From Holdemania massiliensis AP2 (lineage in GTDB: Bacteria; Bacillota_I; Bacilli_A; Erysipelotrichales; Erysipelotrichaceae), in the NCBI RefSeq assembly GCF_000327285.1, contig NZ_HE998567.1:1213911-1277910 (forward strand): 64,000 nt of DNA, given 5' to 3'. Positions 1 through 6,946 of this stretch are shown here, piece after piece (the first letter of the stretch is position 1; each line of letters opens with the position of its first letter). A model generated the notes under the pieces. It was not told the DNA's origin. It worked only from the letters and a program-made list of their open reading frames with translations, and searched no databases. A program made the translations under genes and the position numbers.

Positions 1-62
1 CCTTGTTTCAGATGATCCTACAGAACTAAATAACCTCACGGATCTTTCTTAAATAAAACTTG

Positions 63-803
63 TTACTGAATGGAGTTAATATCTAATATGTTATACGTAA
101 ACCCTTCTGTTGTTTTATTCGATACGGTTCCTGTAAAATTCTCTCCTTTTTCTGCTCCAATTAAATTCTGATTAGCATCGTATGAGTAAACAACGCCCGT
201 AATTGTTTCACCTTTTTTCGCATCTCCAATACCATCATAAATATAAACTTTAAAACCCGATCCACTTTTAATATCTTTTACAATTGTAAAATCAAAATTA
301 CCAATATCTAAATTGTATTTTTCAGCAATTTTCTGTTTAAATGGAGTACCAAAATTTTTTCCACGCGAATCAAGTACATCACGGTAAGGAAAATTCTTGA
401 TGTAATACTCTTCAACAGCCATTTTCAGAACATCCCCCGAATAGTTCGCTAATTTTTGCTGATCCGATTGTCCATGTTCTTCACAATAAACAGTGAAATC
501 ACTTTTATTATATTGATCTACCTCCACATGAATTCTTCCACCAAGCGGGCAAAGTTTTTCATGATCTCCTAAATTTTCATCAATTACTCTTTCTGCATCT
601 TCTTTATCAAAATCCTCGTAATGAAGAGAATATTCCATAACCATTAATTTATAAGCATTAGCCACATTGGCATTGCATATCGTCACAGAAGCCGTTTTCG
701 TAAATCCAGTTAACCGCGGCACCAACATCAACATCAGCAACACTAAAATCGCCACAACGACGATCAATTCAATCAATGTAAAACCTTTATTCCGCCGTTT
801 CAT
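63..803 (-). CDS. Type IV pilin-like / pseudopilin protein
   Basis: Secreted or surface pilin-like subunit of 246 residues. After the basic MKRRNK leader comes the classic prepilin cleavage and N-methylation motif GFTLIEL at residues 7-13, followed by a hydrophobic helix to about residue 30, as in ComGC and type IV pilins. A prepilin peptidase would cut after Gly7. The soluble part has CPLGG near residue 85 and CEEHG near residue 107, a CPxGG...CxxHG pattern seen in Gram-positive pilin-like proteins, perhaps a disulfide pair. The C-terminal half matches no family I recognise. No pilus assembly ATPase or peptidase lies in the window, so partners must be elsewhere. The class is clear; the role (competence, adhesion or secretion) is not. 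Confidence 0.8.
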   Translation of the reverse strand: MKRRNKGFTLIELIVVVAILVLLMLMLVPRLTGFTKTASVTICNANVANAYKLMVMEYSLHYEDFDKEDAERVIDENLGDHEKLCPLGGRIHVEVDQYNKSDFTVYCEEHGQSDQQKLANYSGDVLKMAVEEYYIKNFPYRDVLDSRGKNFGTPFKQKIAEKYNLDIGNFDFTIVKDIKSGSGFKVYIYDGIGDAKKGETITGVVYSYDANQNLIGAEKGENFTGTVSNKTTEGFTYNILDINSIQ

Positions 804-915
804 CCTTTATCCCCCGCTTTACTATGAACTATCGAAAAGATTAATTGAAATCCATTTTTATTATATCATCCTAATTTCAATAACCGAATCCTTTTTTAAG
901 TAAAAAACAGCGTAA

Positions 916-1542
916 TTAGTTCTCTGCTTTCAGACTTTCAATCATTTCTGCGTAAATCTCTTTCAGCTGTGTTTGTTCAGCATCAGTCATCGGTCCTAGA
1001 TAAGGATCATGCGTATCCACTGTCGAGATATGATTGGAAGCTACCTGTCCCTTTAAAATTAACGCTACATCTGGTACATAAAAGCTTTCTTCCCCTTCTT
1101 CATTGGTCAGCAGCCATCCTTGAAAACGGCGGATCAGCGTATCAAACATCGCTTCCGAATAGTTTTCCGATTTGCTTGTATCGACATAATAAACTAAGAC
1201 ACCGTTCTCTTTCGCAGCCTGATTCAACAGCGGAATGGCTTCTACGCACCAAGGACAATTCGGCTTGCCGTAATAGATCAGAAATGAATCACCTTGTTCC
1301 ATCTTTGACAATGAATCTTCCAGGCCGATCTCAACGAAGACATTCAACGTATCATTAAAACCTTCATAAGCACTCATATCTGCAGGATTTGCATTTACAG
1401 AAGCATTCGGCGCCGGGGTTGGCGCCAGCGTTTCTTCAATCTTCGGAGTAGGTGTATCTGCCGGATCCGGCGTGGGTTGAGGGGCTGCGGCGCAGGCACC
1501 TAAGATCATAGCCAGCAAGATTAAGATTATCCCTTTTTTCAT
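916..1542 (-). CDS. Thioredoxin-like lipoprotein
   Basis: Predicted lipoprotein of 208 residues. The N-terminus MKKGIILILLAMILGAC is a signal peptide ending in a lipobox (LGAC, Cys17), followed by a Pro/Thr-rich linker to about residue 50. The C-terminal domain contains FLIYYGKPNCPWC near residues 87-99, a CxxC redox motif in a thioredoxin-like beta-alpha context. A role as extracytoplasmic thiol oxidoreductase or disulfide-handling protein is inference. It starts inside the end of pheA with an ATGA overlap, and its Shine-Dalgarno (GGAGAG) lies in the last pheA codons, so the two are translationally coupled although functionally unrelated. Confidence 0.75.
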   Translation of the reverse strand: MKKGIILILLAMILGACAAAPQPTPDPADTPTPKIEETLAPTPAPNASVNANPADMSAYEGFNDTLNVFVEIGLEDSLSKMEQGDSFLIYYGKPNCPWCVEAIPLLNQAAKENGVLVYYVDTSKSENYSEAMFDTLIRRFQGWLLTNEEGEESFYVPDVALILKGQVASNHISTVDTHDPYLGPMTDAEQTQLKEIYAEMIESLKAEN

Positions 1543-2384
1543 AACAACTCTCCATTAAACGCCCGCTTATAACTCCCTAAAACTTTTACTTCCAAACAAT
1601 GTTCGCGGACCTCAGCAATCGCTTCGCGGGTTTTATCCTGAAGCAGACTGCCGTCAAAATCAATATAGAAACAATACTCAAACATCCGTCCTCGGATCGG
1701 GCGGGATTCCAGCTTTAACATGTTGATGCCGCGCTGGGCAAACACGCGGATAACTTCATACAGAGCTCCCGGTTCATGATTGACAACAAAGTACATGCTG
1801 ATTTTGTCTGCTTCAGGAACGCTCTGCTCCCCTTTAACAACACAGAAAAACCGCGTTGTATTCAACTGATTATCCTGCACCCGTTCCTTTAAAATAGGCA
1901 GATCGTAATATTGCGCAGCCAGCCAGCTGCCCAGTGCAGCTTTGGTTGGATCCTGACACTGGGCTACATATTCTACACTCTTTGCCGTATCCTGATAAGT
2001 CACCGGTTTAATCCAAGGATGCGCCGCAAAGAATCCGGAGCATTGATCAAGCGGTTCCGGATGGGAATACACCTCGCGCAAATCTTCGATTTTGGACTGC
2101 GGCAAGCCAATTAAATGCTCATCAATACGAACTAAAATTTCACCCACCGCAAAAATATCGCTGTCTTTTAGTAAGTCGTAAGTCCGATAAATGATACCGG
2201 TCGTTGTATTCTCTACCGGAAGCAGTGCATAATCAATCATGCCCTTTTCCACGTCCGCAATAATCGAAGGAAAATTCTTATAATTACAGGCCTCAAAAAC
2301 CTGATTCTTAAAAAATTCCTGAACTGCAATTTCACTGAAGGTGCCATGCGCCCCCTGATACCCCACCTTGATTTTCTTATCCAT
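1539..2384 (-). CDS. pheA: Prephenate dehydratase
   Basis: Cytoplasmic enzyme converting prephenate to phenylpyruvate in phenylalanine synthesis. The first ~180 residues form the catalytic domain: GYQGAHGTFSE at the start and NTTRFFCVV near residue 175, with the conserved Thr-Arg-Phe of the active site. Residues ~195-275 are an ACT regulatory domain with the ESRPIRG phenylalanine-binding signature and YCFYIDFDG. At 281 residues this is the usual monofunctional length; no chorismate mutase is fused. The start has a good TTGGAGGA ribosome-binding site. It is divergent from a membrane protein gene and coupled downstream to a thioredoxin-like lipoprotein. Confidence 0.95.
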   Translation of the reverse strand: MDKKIKVGYQGAHGTFSEIAVQEFFKNQVFEACNYKNFPSIIADVEKGMIDYALLPVENTTTGIIYRTYDLLKDSDIFAVGEILVRIDEHLIGLPQSKIEDLREVYSHPEPLDQCSGFFAAHPWIKPVTYQDTAKSVEYVAQCQDPTKAALGSWLAAQYYDLPILKERVQDNQLNTTRFFCVVKGEQSVPEADKISMYFVVNHEPGALYEVIRVFAQRGINMLKLESRPIRGRMFEYCFYIDFDGSLLQDKTREAIAEVREHCLEVKVLGSYKRAFNGELL

Positions 2385-2406
2385 GTTCGTCCTCCAAAGT
2401 GAATTT

Positions 2407-2415
2407 ATTGTATCA
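2407..2415 (-). promoter_or_regulatory. Extended -10 promoter for pheA
   Basis: On the minus strand the sequence TGATACAAT is an extended -10 element (TGnTACAAT), about 18 bases ahead of the TTGGAGGA ribosome-binding site of pheA. No convincing -35 is seen, which fits an extended -10 promoter. Confidence 0.4.
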
Positions 2416-2442
2416 CATTTTTTCCGGCTGCGTAGTCCGGAT

Positions 2443-2471
2443 TTGAATTGAACCGCGCTTTTCGTTATAAT
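2443..2471 (+). promoter_or_regulatory. Sigma-A promoter placing +1 on the ATG of the membrane gene
   Basis: TTGAAT, a 17-base spacer and a perfect TATAAT. The ATG of the downstream gene begins seven bases after the -10, where transcription would normally start, so the mRNA may be leaderless. Confidence 0.6.
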
Positions 2472-2477
2472 GGAAAC

Positions 2478-3038
2478 ATGAAAAAAACGCGTTATTTCCT
2501 AAATAAAACTGAATGGCTCGGCGGGGTGCTGTTTCCGCTCTACACCCTTTTTCTGATTCTGCGGGACAATCCGCTGACAACCAACCTGTCTTGGGTTGGC
2601 AACGGATTAGGCTATCGTTATTTAATTCTGATTTGGGCTGTCAGCGGCGCTTTTATTTTCCGAATGATGATTCGGGATTTAGCGCAGGCTTTCAAGCTTT
2701 GCTGGAAAGGTTGCTATGATCTGACCTTTCTGTTCATGATCCTTTCGATGGTCTTTCCCTATTTGCCGGAAACCTTGCCCTTTCTGGCTCATCTGCACAT
2801 CCTCATCAGCAATCTGGCCTTCATCGCTTTGAATGTTCTGATCCTGAGCGTTTTTTATCAGGGACAGCAGCGCAGATGGCAGTTAGGCCGCTGGGGAATT
2901 GAAGTCACTTCTGTGATCTTGATCTTCTGTGCTTTGCTGTATACCCGCTTTCTGAGTATTAATTCATTATTGGAAATGTTTTATACTGCCGCAATGGCAT
3001 GGCTGCTGCTGCTCGCACGCCGAAAATGCCGCGTTTAA
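2478..3038 (+). CDS. Small multipass membrane protein of unknown function
   Basis: Protein of 186 residues from the ATG used here. An upstream in-frame TTG would add ten residues, but it lies inside the promoter. I see six hydrophobic segments separated by short charged loops: WLGGVLFPLYTLFLIL, YLILIWAVSGAFIF, LTFLFMILSMVFPYL, ISNLAFIALNVLILSVF, VTSVILIFCALLY and LLEMFYTAAMAWLLLL. The protein ends in a basic tail (ARRKCRV). No catalytic or transport motif is evident and I do not recognise the family. It is the only gene for several kilobases on the plus strand, is divergent from pheA, and has no Shine-Dalgarno before the ATG. Confidence 0.65.
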   Translation: MKKTRYFLNKTEWLGGVLFPLYTLFLILRDNPLTTNLSWVGNGLGYRYLILIWAVSGAFIFRMMIRDLAQAFKLCWKGCYDLTFLFMILSMVFPYLPETLPFLAHLHILISNLAFIALNVLILSVFYQGQQRRWQLGRWGIEVTSVILIFCALLYTRFLSINSLLEMFYTAAMAWLLLLARRKCRV

Positions 3039-3716
3039 TCTAGATTCTCGCTCAATAAAAAAGCGAAAGGGAAATTGTGAAAAGGAAGTAAACGAAACTT
3101 ATCGTGAACACTGGCAAACAGGACACAAAGTAAAACAGGTGTTTTGTCTAGATAACGGTTTGACTGTTTTATCATGCAAATAAGTATCGTTTTTAGGGAA
3201 ATATAACTCCCCTTTCCTCATCCCCGCTCCTTGCTTAGCTATCAAAAAGGAACTTAAAAATGCATAGATAAACTTAGAATGTCCTTGAACCCTAAACAGA
3301 TTCTTGAAATATCCAGCGCAATACCGTAGATATCTGCGCTTCTGTTTCTCACGTACACATTCCTACTTTATGTATCGGCATAACCATAGACGTTTAAGCA
3401 ATACAAATAGTTACAACATACTTAATAACCTGACAGTCCATTAATATTGGCACTATCTTCCATTACAGCGAACAGCTTTTTAACAAGTTTATCAAAGCCG
3501 AAAAGGACACGGAGATACCTCATGGATACCGCCATGTCCTAAAAAAAGCAACTTTCATCCCCCTTCTGGCTTCACCTTTCTCAAATAGGAAAAACAGCGA
3601 CTTCGATTGTTATTGGTTAGGCTTCTATATTTATTTGACTGCATAACGATTCAGCTGTCTGCCTATTTTATTTTTGTCAGCATTGAAACAACCGCTCCAT
3701 TGTATTTGAAGTTTTG
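3039..3716. other. Gene-poor accessory stretch with hairpins
   Basis: No convincing long gene in 678 bases. Two hairpins stand out. One near 3315-3345 pairs AGCGCA with TGCGCT. The other, 3513-3541, pairs AGGACACGG with CCATGTCCT and is followed on the minus strand by TTTTCGG; it may act as a weak terminator for the DUF5131 gene. A 37-codon minus-strand ORF at 3422-3535 begins inside that hairpin. The region resembles debris at the edge of an accessory insertion. Confidence 0.4.
3422..3535 (-). CDS. Possible 37-residue small ORF
   Basis: Short ATG-initiated frame beginning MAVSMRYLRVLFGF and ending in GLSGY. The composition looks protein-like (amphipathic, with a basic middle), but there is no proper Shine-Dalgarno and the start overlaps a hairpin. 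It could be the remnant of a mobile-element gene. I do not recognise a family. Confidence 0.2.
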   Translation of the reverse strand: MAVSMRYLRVLFGFDKLVKKLFAVMEDSANINGLSGY

Positions 3717-4439
3717 TCAAAATAATTTTTTTCCGTCTGAAATATCTATTCCCAGTTCTTTCGCGATACTCGTTTGCTTAAAAGGATTTATTTTTTCAAC
3801 TATACCGTTACGTCTGAAAAGTGAGCCTGTATTTTTGAACCAAAAAGTTATGTTAGCTTTCTGACATTGTTCACGAATGTTCAGCACCCACTCAAAATCA
3901 CATTCTCGAGCATCTCGCCCGGTTTCACCACCTGCGGTAACATGTTCTACGCCATGAAGATATGGTGTTAAGTCTATCGTTTCTAAAAGTGGGGAACAAG
4001 CGATAAATCGCCGCTTAATCGGATAAGATAGGAATAACGGAAGTCTATAATTGGCTAATTGTTGATTTTCAACAGTACAGCCAATATTTACATTGTCGTA
4101 TCCTGCTCCCCAATCTGACGGAAGCGATACAAGGAATCGATCAATCCGTTTTGTCAAAATCAAAAAATCAATATCTGTCCGTTCCTTAATCATAGCCCAG
4201 ATCTCCCCGCGCCACGCGTCCGCTTCAGGCAGAAAAAAATCAGTAGCAAAACAGGTAGCAAGAATTTTATCCCCTTTGATGTTATACTCGCCTTTTTTAT
4301 TTTTCCTTATAGGCCAGTCGAATTTATCTGTTTTTAGAATTGTATTCTGTCCATATTGTCTCGCATATGGCCCGTAGAAATAACAGTTTGTACAGCCGTC
4401 GCTTACTTTGTAACAGCCTGTCCATGGCTCCCAATTCAT
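3717..4439 (-). CDS. DUF5131 / phage Gp37-Gp68 family protein
   Basis: Protein of 240 residues opening with MNWEPWTGCYKVSDGCTNCY, the Cys-rich signature of the phage Gp37/Gp68 (DUF5131) family: C-x5-C-x2-C near the N-terminus, resembling iron-sulfur or radical-SAM-type clusters. Later family-like blocks are ATCFATDFFLPEAD, LILTKRIDR, NVNIGCTVENQ and TAGGETGRDAREC. The longer reading frame adds 14 residues, but the chosen ATG has an ideal AAAGGAGG six bases upstream. Members occur in phages, plasmids and chromosomal islands, usually without known function. It stands alone ahead of the VOC/AraC pair, with gene-poor sequence on its other side. Confidence 0.8.
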   Translation of the reverse strand: MNWEPWTGCYKVSDGCTNCYFYGPYARQYGQNTILKTDKFDWPIRKNKKGEYNIKGDKILATCFATDFFLPEADAWRGEIWAMIKERTDIDFLILTKRIDRFLVSLPSDWGAGYDNVNIGCTVENQQLANYRLPLFLSYPIKRRFIACSPLLETIDLTPYLHGVEHVTAGGETGRDARECDFEWVLNIREQCQKANITFWFKNTGSLFRRNGIVEKINPFKQTSIAKELGIDISDGKKLF

Positions 4440-4505
4440 ATGCAGCCTCCTTTGTTTCGAGTTAAACAGCAGCTTTGCCATAGTTGCCCTGTGACGTATA
4501 TCCTA

Positions 4506-4964
4506 TTACAACGCATACTGCTTTACGATTTCAACGGGAAACATCGTGCGAGCCGCAACTTCCTCAACCGTCATCCCTTGGCTGATAAAGCGTTGGATCA
4601 CGCTATTCATCGCCTCTGCAATCTCAACAATATGTCGGTCAGGGTCATATACTCGAATGTCCCGTTGTCCCCACGGATATTCCTTAATTTTATGGACCCA
4701 GTGCAAGTCGGTTATGTTTCTCATTTCGCCAAACACGCTGTCTAAATCTTCTACTTCAAAATAAAGTTGAAAATTGTGCGATTGTTCTTTAACACTATCG
4801 GCTTGTACCCCAACGATTTCAGCATATCCTTGTTGCAGGGAAAATCCCTCGAAGGTTACATGCACACCCATATCGATGATAGCGTTTTGGTGAAGAACTT
4901 TTTCATAAAAGTGTTTGGAAACCGCTATATCTTTAACTGCTAATAGACAACCTTGATACTTCAT
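4506..4964 (-). CDS. VOC (glyoxalase/bleomycin-resistance) family protein
   Basis: Protein of 152 residues with the vicinal-oxygen-chelate fold pattern. The first half contains LLAVKDIAVSKHFYEKVL (beta strand plus helix at the start of a VOC module); the second contains QLYFEVEDLDSVFGEM and DIRVYDPDRHIVEIAEA, the usual closing strand where the metal-ligand Glu sits. Such proteins include glyoxalases, dioxygenases and antibiotic-binding proteins; the substrate cannot be told. A helical tail, EEVAARTMFPVEIV, follows. The ATG overlaps the stop of the upstream AraC regulator (ATGA) and has a GGAGGAG site, so the two form a coupled operon. Confidence 0.8.
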   Translation of the reverse strand: MKYQGCLLAVKDIAVSKHFYEKVLHQNAIIDMGVHVTFEGFSLQQGYAEIVGVQADSVKEQSHNFQLYFEVEDLDSVFGEMRNITDLHWVHKIKEYPWGQRDIRVYDPDRHIVEIAEAMNSVIQRFISQGMTVEEVAARTMFPVEIVKQYAL

Positions 4965-5788
4965 TTATTACTCCTCCTTTTTGAGGATATTATATTGTAG
5001 ATCTCTGTTCCATCATAGTAAAAATCCGACATGGTTTTCATATATCTTCGAGGGGTAACACCACTAATCGCCTTGAAGTCTTTATCGAAATGGGCCTGAT
5101 CAAAATATCCAGCTTGCTGCGACAATTCAGCAAAAAAAACAGGCGACCTCTGAATGTGCTTTAAAACATAATTAAAGCGGTTTATGCGTATATAACGCTT
5201 AACATTCATTCCGACTTGCATCAGAAACAAGCGGTTAAGCTGCCGTTCACTATAATGAGTTTGCTGCGCGATTTCGCTCACTTGGATTTGTCCGTGACGA
5301 TCAAATATCATTGCAGCCGCCAATCGCAAAGCATCCGAAACAACATTTTTTTCTATACGTTTGATTAAAATTCTCTCACAAGTATTTACCAAATTGATTG
5401 TAGTTTTTGATGTTGCAAAGGCTTGATACAAAGACTTGAATAGGTCATGATCAATGTCTGCAAGTGAAAGGCGTTTGTCTGCAAATTCTGTTTGGCTTTG
5501 GCGTGTGATTTGATACAAACCATAAGGAGAAAGCTGAATAAGCAAAAGGATGCAATACCGATTTGGCTCTGCGCCTAATAAAATCGGCTTTGTAGTTGCT
5601 CCCCACAATTCGGCAATTACCGATGAACCATCAAAAGCAAGCGATAATGTTCCGCAAGCATTAGGCATAAGCGCATATTGTGGCATAAACATATTACTCC
5701 TTGGAAATACGATATTATAATATAAAATATATTTTCTTATTTCTACAGAAGAGGGAAACACATTGAATTGCTTGTCATTTTTGATCAT
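4961..5788 (-). CDS. AraC-family transcriptional regulator
   Basis: Regulator of 275 residues. The N-terminal ~150 residues form an effector-binding domain with PNACGTLSLAFDG and GLYQITRQS, like the DUF6597-type sensors of AraC proteins. The C-terminal ~100 residues carry two helix-turn-helix units: IQVSEIAQQTHYSERQLNRL and FFAELSQQAGYFDQAHF followed by the AraC signature SGVTPRRY. It is translationally coupled to the VOC gene, which it probably controls. The start has an AGGGGG site and overlaps the stop codon of a 40-residue coding remnant. Function as regulator is secure; the inducer is unknown. Confidence 0.85.
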   Translation of the reverse strand: MIKNDKQFNVFPSSVEIRKYILYYNIVFPRSNMFMPQYALMPNACGTLSLAFDGSSVIAELWGATTKPILLGAEPNRYCILLLIQLSPYGLYQITRQSQTEFADKRLSLADIDHDLFKSLYQAFATSKTTINLVNTCERILIKRIEKNVVSDALRLAAAMIFDRHGQIQVSEIAQQTHYSERQLNRLFLMQVGMNVKRYIRINRFNYVLKHIQRSPVFFAELSQQAGYFDQAHFDKDFKAISGVTPRRYMKTMSDFYYDGTEIYNIISSKRRSNK

Positions 5789-5907
5789 ATGGTTTCCCCC
5801 TTACCTATTGAAAATTTTATTCCTGCTCTTTTTCCGCTATAATCCGCCTGCACCGCTGTCACGCTTAACACTGTTTTACCATGTTCATCAAGCCAGACAA
5901 TGTGATT
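5785..5907 (-). pseudogene. C-terminal remnant of an unknown gene ahead of the AraC gene
   Basis: A 40-codon open frame without a start codon reads NHIVWLDEHGKTVLS... and ends DYSGKRAGIKFSIGKGETI; its TGA overlaps the ATG of the AraC gene. The composition is strongly protein-like and the coupled stop/start is typical of operons, which suggests an upstream gene of this operon was deleted, leaving its tail. An in-frame TAG precedes it directly. I do not recognise the family. Confidence 0.4.
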
Positions 5908-6364
5908 CTATTATACAAGGGTTATGATATGACAGCTAGGATTAAGCAAAAGTTATAAACTTCATTCCTGTTCCCATTATAATATAGCGGATATCCCTCA
6001 ATTCCGCAAATTTTTACGAGCATGTTACCCTCATGAAGTATGTCAATATTTTTTTATTGCAAAACAGAATAGCTATTAAAACGGATGCGGAAACAGCGGT
6101 TTGATAAAACGGAAAAAACGATGAAACACAAAGGGGGGAAAATGGAAATCGTATTTAACTTATGAATGAAATCCCTTACCGACATTTCCACAGCTAAGTG
6201 GAAATGAAGAAATAGGAAAAAAGACAGCATAACCCCTATAAGGAAGTGCTGCCTAATCGTAAAATACTTCTTTATGCCAATTTAATTTTACTTTTTTATT
6301 TCTGTTCCATTGAAATCGCAGCCTCTTCTGCGTTTTTTTAAATCTCTGATGAATTTCATAATGG
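5908..6364. other. Intergenic stretch with orphan hairpins
   Basis: No gene found. It contains an 8-bp hairpin at 6184-6205 (ATTTCCAC with GTGGAAAT) and, on the plus strand, a terminator-shaped hairpin at 6317-6338 (CGCAG/CTGCG followed by seven T). No annotated plus-strand gene ends here, so a small RNA is possible. Confidence 0.4.
6317..6339 (+). terminator. Orphan intrinsic terminator
   Basis: CGCAG, a six-base loop, CTGCG, then a run of T on the plus strand. There is no plus-strand gene upstream for about 3.3 kb, so it may end a non-coding transcript or insulate the tetR-RND operon from antisense transcription. Confidence 0.45.
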
Positions 6365-6946
6365 TCAGGACAAGGCTTTCTGAAGTCCCTGACAGGCGTA
6401 ATCCGCGGCCTGCTCTGCAGAAATTTTCAATTGCGGATTGGTGATCTGGAAGCAATAAGCTTCCATCACCCCGATCAACAGAAACCGCTGATATTCCCGC
6501 GGATGCTGCGGCTGAATCCAGCCCTCCTGCAGCGCCTGATCCAGCAAGACGTCGATGAGTTGAATCATCTGAAGCATAATGTTTTCCATAATTTCCTCAC
6601 TGACATATTGCTTCAATTCGCGCTTGCCGACGCTTGACAGCAAGGTCTGAAACGGAGAGAACTGACTTAACGCTTTTTCCATAGCCGTTAAGATTTGCCT
6701 AAAACCCGCTTCAAAGCCTTGATCAAATTGAAGCAGATCACAGAAGCTGTCAAACTCCTTATGGAAGGTATACATCAAGGTTTCCCGAATAATCTCTTCT
6801 TTGGATGAAAAATACTCATAACAGGTTCCTTTGCCAATGCCGCACGCCTGAGCGATTTCAGATACTTTTAAATCATTCATGGAACGGCCTTGTTGCACCA
6901 GACTAATAACGCCCAGATAGACCTGTACCTTCTTATCCTCATTCAT
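6365..6946 (-). CDS. TetR-family regulator of the RND efflux operon
   Basis: Protein of 193 residues with a TetR N-terminal DNA-binding domain: LKVSEIAQACGIGKGTCYEYFSSKEEI around residues 25-52 is the helix-turn-helix with the usual Gly-Lys-Gly-Thr turn. The remainder is the all-helical ligand-binding and dimerisation domain. It is the distal gene of the RND operon, overlapping the pump gene by eight bases. A TetR-like palindrome sits at the operon start, so repression of its own operon is the likely mode, relieved by a pump substrate. The inducer is unknown. Confidence 0.88.
   Translation of the reverse strand: MNEDKKVQVYLGVISLVQQGRSMNDLKVSEIAQACGIGKGTCYEYFSSKEEIIRETLMYTFHKEFDSFCDLLQFDQGFEAGFRQILTAMEKALSQFSPFQTLLSSVGKRELKQYVSEEIMENIMLQMIQLIDVLLDQALQEGWIQPQHPREYQRFLLIGVMEAYCFQITNPQLKISAEQAADYACQGLQKALS

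Noticed and set aside
2-52. Possible C-terminal end of a plus-strand gene entering from the left edge
   Set aside because: Only 16 codons before a stop; too short to support.
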